From contig JAFFJZ010000004.1 of NCBI GenBank assembly GCA_018340375.1, forward strand, positions 46,788,001-46,852,000: a stretch of DNA of 64,000 nucleotides. The letters are read 5' to 3'. The notes beneath the pieces were generated by a model. The model searched no databases and had not been told where the DNA came from. It saw nothing but the letters and a program-made list of their open reading frames with translations. The DNA comes from Gonatopus flavifemur (Eukaryota > Arthropoda > Insecta > Hymenoptera > Dryinidae). A program made the position numbers and the translations under genes. This document shows positions 53,491-63,586 of this stretch, piece after piece (position 1 is the stretch's first letter; each line of letters begins with the position of its first letter).

Positions 53491-53952
53491 TTGTGCTATC
53501 TGGGACGTAAATTACTCACGCAAAAATAATAATATGTACAGATTTCATAATCCATACAAGTATTCCAAAATATTATTATTTTTGTGCAAAATACCAATAT
53601 AATATCCATTTGAAGCTTTACCACTCAAAATTGATTTTCTACGCATGATAGACTTAGGGTTTTCATCGCTACTCCACAACTAGTTTTTTGTATCTGTAAT
53701 CGGAATATTAATTATTGTAGTACATATCAGTATTGACTGAGATATGTCTATTGTTATCCAATATTGAGTGAAGACAACTTATCCGTGTGAAAGATCGCGT
53801 TTGTGTGGCAGGCTAACCGGATTGTGAAAAACTGTCTTCCGCAAATTTTTGTGTGGAAAGGCATTCTTCTCCATCAGTCGTGGAAACGACTAAAGTTCAT
53901 CTATCACTTATATTCGGTGCACAAGACATATCACTTCATATAACTTCGAAAT
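53491..53952. other. piggyBac 5' untranslated region
   Basis: No ORF. It lies between the satellite block and the transposase start; I see no clear promoter. Confidence 0.45.
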
Positions 53953-55612
53953 ATGGATGAGATAACTGATACTCCCAGTGATGCTGAATCTATCGATGAG
54001 TTGTGTGATGATGATGATATTGAGAATGATTATACTGAATGTGATGGCGAAAAAAATCTTTCTGAAGATTATTCTGACTCAGGAAGTTTTGATGATGATA
54101 ACATAGAATTCAATGATAATGATTTCATGTGGGCGGGAAAGAGAAAAACCCAAGACGATTCCCCATATACTGAAACTTTCGGTCCAAATATTACAGATGA
54201 TGTTACCACAGCTTTAGACATATTTTCATGTCTGTTCCCCCATGAACTTTTAGATTCAATTGTTGAACAAACAAACCTGTACTTGAGACAGAAAGAAACT
54301 AAAGCTGATTCAATAACCAAAGAGGAATTACTAGTGTTTTTCGCTATAAATATGATAATGGGCGTGAAAAAATCCGCCCCTTACCGCGATTAGGAGTCGA
54401 CAGATCCAAAATTGCATGATCCATTCATATGCGAATTGATGACGGTTAATAGGTTTGGATTTCTGCTGAGCCATTTACACACGGCTGATAACAGTCAAGA
54501 ACCGAGAAAAGGAGATAAAAATTATGATAAATTGGATGAGCTAAGACCATTCTTAGATAAATTATCCGAAACTTTCAAGAATTGTTGGAAACCCAGCCAA
54601 AACCAATCTATTGATGAATCCATGATCAAGTTCAAAGGCCGTAGCAGTTTGAAGCAGTACATGCCGAACAAGCCCATGAAACGTGGATACAAAGTTTGGA
54701 CGCGCGCAGATGCATCGCGATACGTGTGCGAGTTTCAGGTATACACAGGTAAAGCTGAAAGTGCTGAAAAGCAATTGGGTGCCCGAGTAGTGAAAGATTT
54801 GACGCGTAACTTAGTAGGAAAAAATCATCATGTATTTTTCGATAATTTTTTTACCGGTCTTGATCTTATGATAGATTTGAAAAAAGATGAAGTGTTTGCT
54901 TGTGGAACTGTTCGTTCCAACAGAAAGGGTTTACCAAAAAGCATTATTCCTGATAAAAAAAATGGCGCATGGGCAGTATGAATACCGTACTTGTGGTGCT
55001 GGAACCAGCTGGGTTAAGTGGATGGATAAGAGAGCTGTTTTCTTTTCATCCAACTATCATGATCCTCGTGAGGTTACTGTGAAAAATCGTACACAAGAAG
55101 ATGGTTCTCTGAAACAAGTAACTTGCTCAGTTATGTGCTCTGACTATCTTGAAAATATGGGATATGTTGATAGATCTGATCACCTAATATCAACTTACAA
55201 AATTGATAGGGAATCAAAAAAATGGTGGCACCGCATATTTTGGCATTTTTTGGAGGGAGCCATTATAAATGCATTGATTATTCACAATACCAGAAATCCA
55301 GCACATCCAATGGCATCAAAAGAATTCAGTTTATTTTTAGCAGATCAATTGGCAAGCCATCGTTTACCTACACCTACGGGAAGAAAATGTCAAGAAACAT
55401 CTCCATCAAACGTAGTCAGAAAACCTACAGTATCTATTCAGACAAGACGATCTCAATCATGTCATATGCCCGTATGTGTGAGCGTTCCAAGACGTTGTGC
55501 TTTTTGTAGTACAAAGAGTCAACCTTGCAGGACTTCATATACCTGCAGTACTTGCAATGTGCCATTTTGCATAAAACATGATAAGAATTGTTTTCGAAAT
55601 TACCATGCATGA
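53953..55612 (+). pseudogene. piggyBac transposase with one stop and one frameshift
   Basis: The start at 53953 (MDEITDTPSDAESIDELCDD) gives the acidic N-terminus typical of the family. An in-frame TAG at 54391-54393 follows SAPYRD, where the family has a tyrosine. The same frame continues from 54394 to 54981 with RSSLKQYMPNKPMKRGYKVW, the first catalytic Asp in WTRADASRYVCEF and the second in HHVFFDNFFTGLDL. A single-base shift between about 54963 and 54985 moves to the last frame, which holds SSNYHDPREVTV, the third Asp in YVDRSDHL, KWWHRIFWHFLEGAIINAL, and the C-terminal Cys/His-rich zinc-binding domain (CAFCSTKSQPC, CSTCNVPFCIKHDKNC). All three catalytic Asp remain, and only two lesions separate it from an open frame. 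Confidence 0.92.
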
Positions 55613-56195
55613 ACATTCTTATACATAAATTGTAGAACCATTAAATTGGGAACACAAAATTGTGAAACTTTATGCTATAAAGAGGACTGTAGAAACTGAA
55701 GAGTTGAAAATGAGAAATGATTGAAAAATTTTCGATAAAAAATTGAGAAATTCGGAATAGATAGAAGAAATATGAAAATACGAGATGAAAAAAGAACACA
55801 GAATAAAAAAAATTTCAAAATACGAAAGAAAAAAATTGAAAAATTAAAAAAAAATTAAAAAACAAGAAAAACACAAAAAAAACAAAATGGAGACAATTGC
55901 CGCTCCGTCCACGTTCGTGTCTCTGGAATCAACCAAACGCGGTGACGTTCACTGAAGCCTAAATCTATGAGAATTCATTGTCGAAAAATAAGGTTCTCTA
56001 AAATTGATAAATAAATTCCTCTTCCTCAATTGTTCGATCTTCAAATGTTCATTTCTTCTTTTTCTTGTTCATTATTCGAATGAAAAATATTGAATTCCAG
56101 AAAAAAGAAGTTGGTATACGGTGATTGATTCGAAAACAATGAGTTTACAAGCTTTTTGCAAAATCCCGGTTTCCCAAGTTGTCTAACTCCATTCG
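55613..56195. other. piggyBac 3' region, A-rich
   Basis: No gene. 55740-55885 is extremely A-rich on the plus strand. Confidence 0.5.
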
Positions 56196-56740
56196 AATTT
56201 GCTCTTTGAATTTTGGAAATTTGAGTTTGAATTCGCAATCAACGAACCGAAAGCCCCTCCGTGCATGAAGTTCAGCATGGTTACACGATTTTCAAAATTT
56301 TCAATCACCACCTTGAATCTGACGTTTTGAATTTTCAAAATCTGCTTCAGATTCGTAATTGGCGACCTAAAAAATCCCTGACACGTATTTTTCAGCGGAA
56401 TTCCACAATTTTCCAAATTTTTCGCCGCCATGTTGAATCCGCCATCTCGAATTTTGGAAATCCGAGTCCAGATTCGTAATCAGCAACCCGAAAAATCCCC
56501 GACACGTGAGTTTCAGCAAAATTCCGCAATTTTTCAAATTTTCCACCGCCATATCGAATCCGCCATTTTCAATTTTGCAAATCTGAGTCCAGATTCGTAA
56601 TCAGCGACATGAAAAATCCCCGATACGTGAGTTCCAGCGAAATCCCCCATATTTTCAAATTCTTTGCCGCCATTATGAATCCGTCATCTTGAATTTTGCA
56701 AATCTGAGTCCAGATTCGTAATCAGCGACCTCAAAACCCC
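56196..56740. repeat. 121-bp tandem repeat next to the right piggyBac terminus
   Basis: The word GATTCGTAATCAGCGACC or a variant recurs at 56229, 56350, 56471, 56592 and 56713, exactly 121 bp apart. Each unit also contains AAATCCCCGACACGTGAG and CGCCATNNTGAATCCGCCAT. The last copy runs to within about 25 bp of the terminal repeat. It is unrelated to the 142-bp satellite. Confidence 0.92.
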
Positions 56741-56768
56741 ATAAAAAACGTATGCCGCAAAGGGTTAA

Positions 56769-57228
56769 GGCCGGAAGGCATACGAACAAATTCGTAGTGC
56801 CCGAAAGTGGTTGAAAAGGCTGTTTTGTCTCTGTCATCGGGATGAACAGGAATTTGATGGAATCCACTGGCCAAATCGAAAGTTGAAAAATATTGTGCGC
56901 CTCCTAAGTTGTCGATAATGACCGGTATTCGAGGAATCGGATGTCTGTCGTCTACTGTTTTCGCGTTAAGCGCGCGGTAATCTACAGCTATTCTCCATTT
57001 CTTTTCACCGTCTGGCCCTGCCTTTTTGGGGACAGGGCGTACTGGGGCGTTATACGGAGATTCTGATGAGATAACAATTCCTAATTCTTGCCAATTTTTG
57101 ACTTGCCTTTCAACTTCGTCGACTAATGCTGGGGCGTATGGATATTGAGGTTTATTGATCGCGGAGAAATCTACCTGGGGAATTCTATGAAACATTGTGG
57201 TACATTGTTCCAGAGCATCACCTGGCAC
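56769..57228 (-). pseudogene. pol: RT N-terminal half of the errantivirus pol
   Basis: The minus-strand frame has the RT fingers and start of the palm: LGIVISSESPYNAPVRPV, KWRIAVDYRALNAKT, PIPRIPVI and YFSTFDLASGFHQIPV with the first catalytic Asp, then FSTTFGHYEFVRMP. It stops being RT at 56768, where the piggyBac element begins. The catalytic YLDD block is 6.7 kb away at about 50000. Apart from the insertion this piece is clean, so the insertion may have come before much of the decay. Confidence 0.9.
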
Positions 57229-57262
57229 ATGAAAAATGTCAGGGAAATCTATGATTGAAGGT

Positions 57263-57992
57263 TCAGTAATTTTCCTGTATTCTGGTTTCCAATTTATCGA
57301 GATGTAGTAATGGATGGATCAAATGAGCTGTTTGGTCACCTTCTTTGGGGTCGATTATGCATTCACCAAAATCTTCTTCGCTATCCATGGAAAAATTATC
57401 ATCTTCCGCCGAGATATGCTCAGGAATTTGAATTTCATATTGATCTTTCACATCCGAGAATATATCCTCGGGTTGTGTAGATTTCGTTTCGGATTTTGTG
57501 ACATTGACTGAGGGAGAGTTAGGAGGGTTTGGTTTCTTGAGTATGGATCGCTTGGGAGATTTTGATTCGATTTCAGTTTTATGAATTGACAAATTTTCCA
57601 CAATTTCTTTTAATTCGCAATAGTTTGAGAAGTGAATTGGTTTTATTGGAGCTACTTCATTTACTATTGTATTATGGTGAAAGGGGATTTCAGTTCGATT
57701 CTGTACTAGGAAAGGTGTCCCTAAAATTCCATCGTATGGCACTTTGCAGTCCACTACGTAAAAGTATGCCGCTATGGGTTTTCCCGCAAAAACCAAATCC
57801 AAGACTACTGTCCCTAATACGTTGGTTGAATCGGTTATACTAACGAGTAAAGTATGGTGGTCGTTATTGAATTCGACCATTATTCGAATTAATATTGACT
57901 TCCGAGCCTGTATGAATTAAAAATTCGCCTCCTTCTTTAATTAATTTAGTTGATTTCGAAAATAATGTAGCGGGTGAAGCATGTACTATCAA
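57263..57992 (-). pseudogene. pol: Protease region of the errantivirus pol, active-site Asp lost
   Basis: The frame around 57992-57890 has the protease active-site strand, but it reads FLIHTGSEVNI, with His where retroviral-type proteases have the catalytic Asp. After a frame change, 57880-57263 contains the flap-side and closing motif (VPYDGILGTPFLV), followed by a long charged spacer (IESKSPKRSILKKPNPPNSP, SMDSEEDFGECII) toward RT. Another frame change separates it from RT at 57228. The Asp-to-His change needs one base and would abolish activity. Confidence 0.8.
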
Positions 57993-58006
57993 TTGTGTTT
58001 CTTTGT

Positions 58007-59288
58007 CTATTGTGAGAAGCGAACCTTCCGGCGACTGTCCTGTGGATCTACGCTCAACGGTTCGCCGTGACGATGAGCGTGTTGGTAGTTTAAATGTTGA
58101 ATGGATTGTGAAGGGGGCTGACTTCGACTATTAGGACGGTCTGGGGAATGTCGGGGGAATGGGTATTGGGATCGGTTGGGAGAAGGAGTTCGAGTTCTGG
58201 ATTGACATCGTGGGCAAGGTGGGTCTTCCCATCGGGAGTAAGATTTCCCGTCGGAGTAAGGATTTCTATTTTCTCTGGATTTTTCGTGGCTCACAGGGTT
58301 TTGCGAATATTCTAGGTGAGTGTTATATGTGTCTTGTTTATATGTTGAGTCGCCTTGATAATAGTCATTCGTTCTATATGGTTCTTTCCAGCGTTGTGGA
58401 GACGGACCGTTTCGTCTCCAACGAGAATAATCCGGAGTGCTCATAGCGTTTGTTTGCGGGGAATGAGACCTAGGAGCTCTGTGTTCGTATTGATAAGTTG
58501 GATAGCGCGGGGGTCCGTAGGGATCTGGACGGGGTACGTGTCTTCGCGCTGTATCATGGTGGGTAGGATAATGAGGATAGGAAGGGGGTGGAAAACTGTG
58601 ATCCTTCTGATAGGAGTAAGGGGGAGAATATCCAGGTTGCTTGAGGGGTTGTGTAATTGAGAAGGGCTGTAATTGTTAAATTGGCTCTGTGAGCCCGCGT
58701 AATATGATTCTGCCTCTATGGCGCGAGTACAAACGTTTTCGTAGTCGGTTGGAGTACTCAACATCACATATCGGGAGATTTTTCGGATAAGCCATCCAAA
58801 CAACCCGTCATAGCTGCTTTATTCATGTCGTTCTTGACGGCCTGTGTAAGAATGGTATCGTTGTCTTTAATAAATAATTTCGCATCCCGAACAACATAAC
58901 TATATCTGTTCAAGAAATCTCGAACTGCTTCGTTGGGTGTGATGGAGGTGTTTTTTAAATCCCTCATAATTTGTTCGAATGATTTTGGCTTTGAAAATCT
59001 ATTTCTGAGTTCTTTAGCTGAGTCCGATAATGTTTGATATTGTTTGCCATGTACAAAATGCTGAGCAGGGCCTGTGAGTCGAGTCTTAATTTTGTCTGTT
59101 AATACCAATCCTTCTATATCAGGATTCATTTTATTGAATCGGTCGACTTCTCGTAGAAAAATTTGGAGTGGCGGTGAGTTGCCATCGAACAAGGGAATGC
59201 GAGACAATTGCTCGAAGATTCGGTACTCCGAATTGGATCGGGCAAATTCGATAAGGGTCTGTGAGACATCGGCATCATGGTTCGCCAT
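58007..59288 (-). pseudogene. gag: gag of the errantivirus-like element, two frame changes
   Basis: Structural polyprotein. I start it at MANHDADVSQTLIEFARSN (59288), not at the upstream Met (59411), because the intervening residues look like untranslated leader with a hydrophobic run. The capsid-like part includes IPLFDGNSPPLQIFLREVDR and ELRNRFSKPKSFEQIMRDL. The frame changes near 58790 and again near 58440. The last part (58444-58007) is Arg/Ser/Pro/Tyr-rich with a CPRCQ motif and a basic C-terminus (HSPDRPNSRSQPPSQS), a nucleocapsid-like tail without a classical CCHC knuckle. Confidence 0.82.
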
Positions 59289-59657
59289 GGTTACTGCAGG
59301 GATTTGATGAAAAGGAATCAAATAAAGCAATAGTATTGGAAGGAGAAGGGTAAAAGAAATTAATTTTGAATTTCCACTAGGGGTACCAGAGTGGCTTCTC
59401 CATTCGTTCAAGTCGAGTTTTAATGTTTTCTTTTTTGAGAGGAGAACAAACGATCCTGTTGTATCTCAATGAAATTTGGAATTGTTCGCACTAGTCTGCC
59501 ACGAATAGGGGTCCGAGAGAGACGAAGCAAAAGCAACGCGTGCTCGATGTGCACGACGGTCGTCTATCTTATTCTCACTGAGCGTAACAAACGAGTTATC
59601 GTTTGTGATTCCAAATAATTCTTCCTCCTCCTTTTATGAGTTTGAATTCGCACAAAT

Positions 59658-59933
59658 TTAGAAGTTAACCCGAATTTTCGAGAGATCGATTCGTATGGGG
59701 ATTGAAATTCTCGCTGTGCTCGGATTCGGGGAATTTATGAGGTAAACTCCCGATTCCTGTGCTTCTTCTATTGGAGTATAAGGTGAACGTTGGCTAAGAG
59801 ATTTCGCTAATTCAATTTCCAAATCAAAAATTCTGTGGAACAATTTAGCTTTTTCCGATTCAGATAGAGTTGGGTCTTTTAATAATTTCCGTTTCAATTG
59901 CTTAAGGACGGCTCTTCGTCCAGATTTAGGCAT
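59658..59933 (-). CDS. Small ORF upstream of gag in the errantivirus leader (91 aa)
   Basis: Starts MPKSGRRAVLKQLKRKLLKD and is predicted to form a basic helix followed by an amphipathic helix (SEKAKLFHRIFDLEIELAKS), then a polar tail ending KIRVNF. It sits 370 bp upstream of gag on the same strand. It looks coding (balanced residues, no repeats) and is uninterrupted, unlike every other ORF of the element. Upstream accessory ORFs are not standard for errantiviruses as I know them. It could be a leader peptide, an accessory protein or chance. I do not recognise it. Confidence 0.4.
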   Translation of the reverse strand: MPKSGRRAVLKQLKRKLLKDPTLSESEKAKLFHRIFDLEIELAKSLSQRSPYTPIEEAQESGVYLINSPNPSTARISIPIRIDLSKIRVNF

Positions 59934-59964
59934 TCATACGAAAAAAAATTACTTGCTTGAGAGA

Positions 59965-60430
59965 AGAACTCACCACAGACTGCAGTCAAGCTTTCCCGAA
60001 ATCAATTAAAAAAAAACTTCTCAAAAGAGACTTCTCCCCTTTAACCTTCCTTGTTTGGGAGAGAGGTTCACCACTGAATGTTGTCAAACCTCCTCGAAGC
60101 CAAGTGGAAAATCTCAAAATAAAGGGTCCTGTCCTGCCAATTCCCTGCTCAAGAGTGAAACTCACCACAGAATGCAGTCAAGTCTTCGTCGAGAACAAGT
60201 TGATTTGGGCGAAGAGGACCCCTTTCGATGTAAAAGGGGGAGGGGAAAAAAATATCTAACAGTTTCCTTTGAACTCCTCTCGGAAAACTGTTTACGGCTC
60301 TATCAACGATCAAGCACCACCTGTATCGGCAGTCACCGACAATCGGAAAAGCTCGTAAAAAGAATTCGAATTTTCCCGTTACTCCTCTACAGTTGGTGAA
60401 ACAACCACCACAGAATGCAGTCAGAAGTCC
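59965..60430 (-). repeat. Leader repeats with a TGACTGCATTCTGTGGTGAG-like core
   Basis: A motif that reads CACCACAGAATGCAGTCA on the plus strand recurs at about 59970, 60067, 60165 and 60403, the first three about 97 bp apart; flanking bases are also similar. On the minus (element-sense) strand each copy contains TGCAT or a near variant, followed by GTGGTGAG, which resembles a splice donor. They lie in the 5' untranslated region, the position of insulator repeats in Drosophila gypsy; a like function here is only a guess. Confidence 0.65.
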
Positions 60431-60454
60431 CACAAACAGAGGAGAAAATAACAC

Positions 60455-61984
60455 GGGAAAAAAAATCGGTTCGGAGATTCAGAAACTTCATTCGAACAGA
60501 ACTATTTTCCGGGCGAACTAGAGCCCCTAAATTTTCTTCCTGATGAGAATATTGGAAAGAACACACACAAAAAATGATAAATCCGAACAAAGCTTGTATT
60601 CCAATCGAAAGATAAGACAAACTTGTTCAACGCGTTCGCGGTATACAAAGCTACTCGTATACTTCCTATCGCGGTTGGTAATTCTCTAAGTTCTCGACTG
60701 TAGAAGATTGGGGTTCCTCGAGAACTGTTGTGACGTTAGATGCGATAACTTAGGTGTGATTGCCGTTTGCAATCACACTACATATGTAAATATTCGAATC
60801 AGGTCACAATAGTAATAAAATATCAAACAAAGTCAGGATTCCAGTTTCTTCTGGCGCACGCTTGTATCTGGAATGGGTGGAAGTTATAGAATGCTTCGAA
60901 AAAAAAATGACTTGGGTAATAAAAAAAACTCAAATTCATTGAATCTTGGATCGAATGAAGTGAATCCAATTGTTAATAGGTTGATAAAAAAAAATTTGGT
61001 GGTATTGAATGAAAAATGCGTTCGTTTAATAAGTTATGAGAAGATCAATTTGACAAAGAAAGAAAAACTTTATGTTGAAAACTTGATTCGTACATTCAAA
61101 GTACCAAAAAAAAACTGATTTTCGAGAAAAACGAAGGGAGGGTGAAACAAGCGTGTGGCACTGCTTCGACTAGAATACCTGTAGAGAATAGAATAGAAAG
61201 AAGGAAAAGAAACACATACATATGAACTTCAAGAATACAATTGGTAGTCTTCTTCGCACCTGTAATCTTTGACAGCTTCCTTTTCCTGGAAGAAATGCAA
61301 AGAAGGAAAAAAAATGATGTGTGTTGGTTGAGTGAATTACAGTTTTTTCTTTGAAAAAAAAAAGGGTAGATCCAATTTGTTGAGACTCAAATAGTCTCGA
61401 CCTAACAAAGATTGTAAAAGAAAGAACGAAATTCTCAGAAGAAGGATTCGAAAGAGAAGAGAAAAATCTTACTTCATGTATATAGATGAATGAGGGAAGC
61501 GAGCGATACAATGGAGAAGGACGAATGCTTTGGCGCAACGAAAACGATACGCGTGCAACGTACGTGGTCGTCGTCGGTGTTGGAGAAGAATTACGATTCT
61601 GCGTCAATGAAGGCGAGAAAAAGAATCTACACAGCGTATGTGTTGTACACTTGATGCGTCAGAATAATAATGAAGAAGATGAAGAGGTTTGAGGGAGCAT
61701 GAAAATGTGAATAGAAAGTTGAATGAACTCACAGTTTCTATAGATGATTGATCGAATTATGAAGAATTTGTTGAAATGAAATAAATTGAATTCTCAACTG
61801 AGAAAAAATGAATTCAATACATAACGAATCTTGATAATAAGTTTTTCTTCAAGAAATGTCAAATTGAAATTAGAAATGAGATGAACGCGCTACGTTGTTG
61901 AACAAAAATTTCATCAATCACCGCCAGTCAATTTCACTCGATTTAATGGCAGAGACAACGGAATGTCATTGATGAAATTCTTCA
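60455..61984. other. Rest of the errantivirus leader; no gene supported
   Basis: About 1.5 kb between the leader repeats and the primer-binding site. Short open frames exist on both strands (for example plus-strand 60873-61118, Lys/Asn-rich) but none has motifs and the longer ones are antisense. An undetected further insertion is possible, given the unusual length. Confidence 0.45.
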
Positions 61985-62002
61985 ATCCCACACCCGGCAC
62001 CA
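61985..62002 (-). promoter_or_regulatory. Putative primer-binding site
   Basis: On the minus strand TGGTGCCGGGTGTGGGAT follows the end of the 5' LTR after a 4-base spacer. Its complement ends in CCA and resembles a tRNA 3' end (TTCAATCCC upstream fits a T arm). The tRNA identity is not determined. Confidence 0.65.
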
Positions 62003-62006
62003 ATTT

Positions 62007-63586
62007 TGTTACGTAGCAAAACAGGGTTTCACTCTGTAGCAAATTTATTTATTTTTTGACACGACCTGAGCGGCTAAGTCGAGTCGCTTATGTGGGTTTG
62101 TTCAGATTCTAAGTTCGCCGAAGGTTGTGAAGAAGACCTAGGGCGGCAACCGTAGTCGTATTCTCAAAAAAACTTCAACGTGAGTTCTCAAGGATTGTAA
62201 ATGAAAATTCGAACGAAATGAGGATGTGCAGTTTGGAGATAGTAAAAGAGAAGATCGTTAAGTAAGGTAAGTGGCAAATATATTTCTCTATTCAAATTAA
62301 GAACAAAATAACATTAATACTTGGGATTATGTGAGTGTGGGAAGATGTGTGTGTGCGTGTGTAATACAGTTTTCTTTTCTCACTCTTTGTTGTCTATCAA
62401 GAGTCGCTGGTAATCCCGCTGGAGCTGGTCCTGAAGGGAGCAGTGTGGATGATTGGACGGTAATGAGGAACCAATGGAGCCGGAATTCGGAGCCTAGGTC
62501 CCTCGTCTTGGATGGTGGTTCGCGCACTGAATTTACACTACGATATTTCTTATTTAATCTAACTCAAAAGATGAATTTTTGAGTGCGAAAATAAATAGAA
62601 TGATATGAGAGCGTTAATGGTCGGTTCTTCAGACAAGGTGGAATTTGTCAGAGAAGAATGTACCGGCACGTGGAACTTGTGAGACGGTGTCACGATACCC
62701 AAAGACTGGTTTATAACTTTAATTGGTAAAGCCGCGAATTACTCGATCTCTTGCACAAGACGTGTCCCCGATAAATCCCGAAAATGTACTCTCGTGTTTT
62801 CATCATGCATTCTCTATTTATAAGAGTGCAGATTTCTTAATGATGGGAGTGGGGAATCGCGTGATTGCGATTTTTGCTGTATTCGGCAAAGTTCCACGGT
62901 TGTTATGCTCAATAATTTCGTAGTGTGTGCGAGAAGGAAAAGAGGGATTAGGGAAAGGAAGGAAGCAAAGGTGCATACCGGACTTTGTACTCTGCTCGAA
63001 GCATCATCAGCGATTTTCAAAGTCGACGTGTATTTTGAAGATTGTATGAATCATTCAAAGTCATCTAAAAGAAAATAATAATTGAATTGTGTTTAGTTAA
63101 AGATGTTTACAATTAAAAGGTGTGTATGGTCTAAAGGTGTTTTTTTTTTAGAAACTATGTTTCAGTAAATGAAAATAAGTTGATGAGAGAATGCAGAAGA
63201 GAAAGATCGAAAAGAAATCAAGGTGGCTACGGGATTTCGTAGTCGTGAATCCCGTATAATCGAATGTGACCGGATGTAAGATTGCTGAGGTTGCAATCAT
63301 GGTTCACTTTGGTGATTTCTGTTCGTTCTTAGGAAGCTTAATATTTTAACTATATGAGATGATGTTTGAATAGTAAGGATCGAGAAAGCGAAACGAAGTT
63401 AAACGAATAAATTGCATTTTCTAAAATTACTATGTTATTGTACAGCTCTCTGGATTCTTCTCCTTTGTTGAAAATGTAGAAACAATTCGGATTCTCATAC
63501 ATTGTGAAGGGATTGTACGATGCGATCCGAATTATTTCCAATTACGAATAAAAACAATAGATAAGGTTTTTGGTCGGTACATCACA
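62007..63586 (-). repeat. 5' LTR of the errantivirus-like element (about 1580 bp)
   Basis: Bounded by TGTGATGTACC at its U3 start (minus strand, 63586) and CTACGTAACA at its U5 end (62007), so it has TG...CA ends. Its U3 half matches the truncated left LTR. A poly(A)-signal-like AATAAATAAA on the minus strand lies about 40 bases before the U5 end. The flank beyond 63586 starts AATATATTC. No duplicate can be tested because the other end is lost. Confidence 0.82.
62815..62822 (-). promoter_or_regulatory. LTR TATA box
   Basis: TATAAATA on the minus strand, in a context conserved with the left LTR (28915-28922). Transcription would start about 25-30 bases downstream, near 62790, placing U3 at 62790-63586. 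Confidence 0.65.

Larger units (their letters stand above)
50046..56764 (+). mobile_element. piggyBac-family element with internal satellite array (6.7 kb)
   Basis: 13-bp terminal inverted repeats CCCTTTGCGGCAT at both ends. The right target site is TTAA (56765-56768) and the left is TCAA (50042-50045), one base off the expected TTAA. It lies inside the RT gene of the outer element; the coding frame on both sides matches once one target copy is discounted. Without the about 3.1-kb satellite block its length (about 3.6 kb) is near normal for piggyBac. A 22-bp perfect palindrome lies just inside the left end (50059-50080). Confidence 0.93.
28879..63586 (-). mobile_element. Errantivirus-like Ty3/Gypsy element with env, fossil, massively interrupted
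   Basis: An endogenous insect retrovirus-like element read on the minus strand. Order: 5' LTR (62007-63586), primer-binding site, long leader with a small ORF, gag, protease, RT, RNase H, integrase, a gap region, env, polypurine tract, truncated 3' LTR (28879-29661). Two large insertions interrupt it: piggyBac (50046-56764) within RT, and a second Gypsy element (33456-46855) between integrase and env. Without them it would be about 14.6 kb, large for this group because of a 1.6-kb LTR and a 2.5-kb leader. Every gene carries stops or frameshifts, so it is not functional. Confidence 0.85.

Noticed and set aside
60873..61118. 81-codon plus-strand ORF in the errantivirus leader
   Set aside because: It is antisense to the element, Lys/Asn-rich through AT bias, and has no upstream signals or motifs.
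62327..62582. Overlapping ORFs on both strands in the 5' LTR as genes
   Set aside because: They lie inside the LTR in opposite strands, have no motifs and are not shared with the other LTR.
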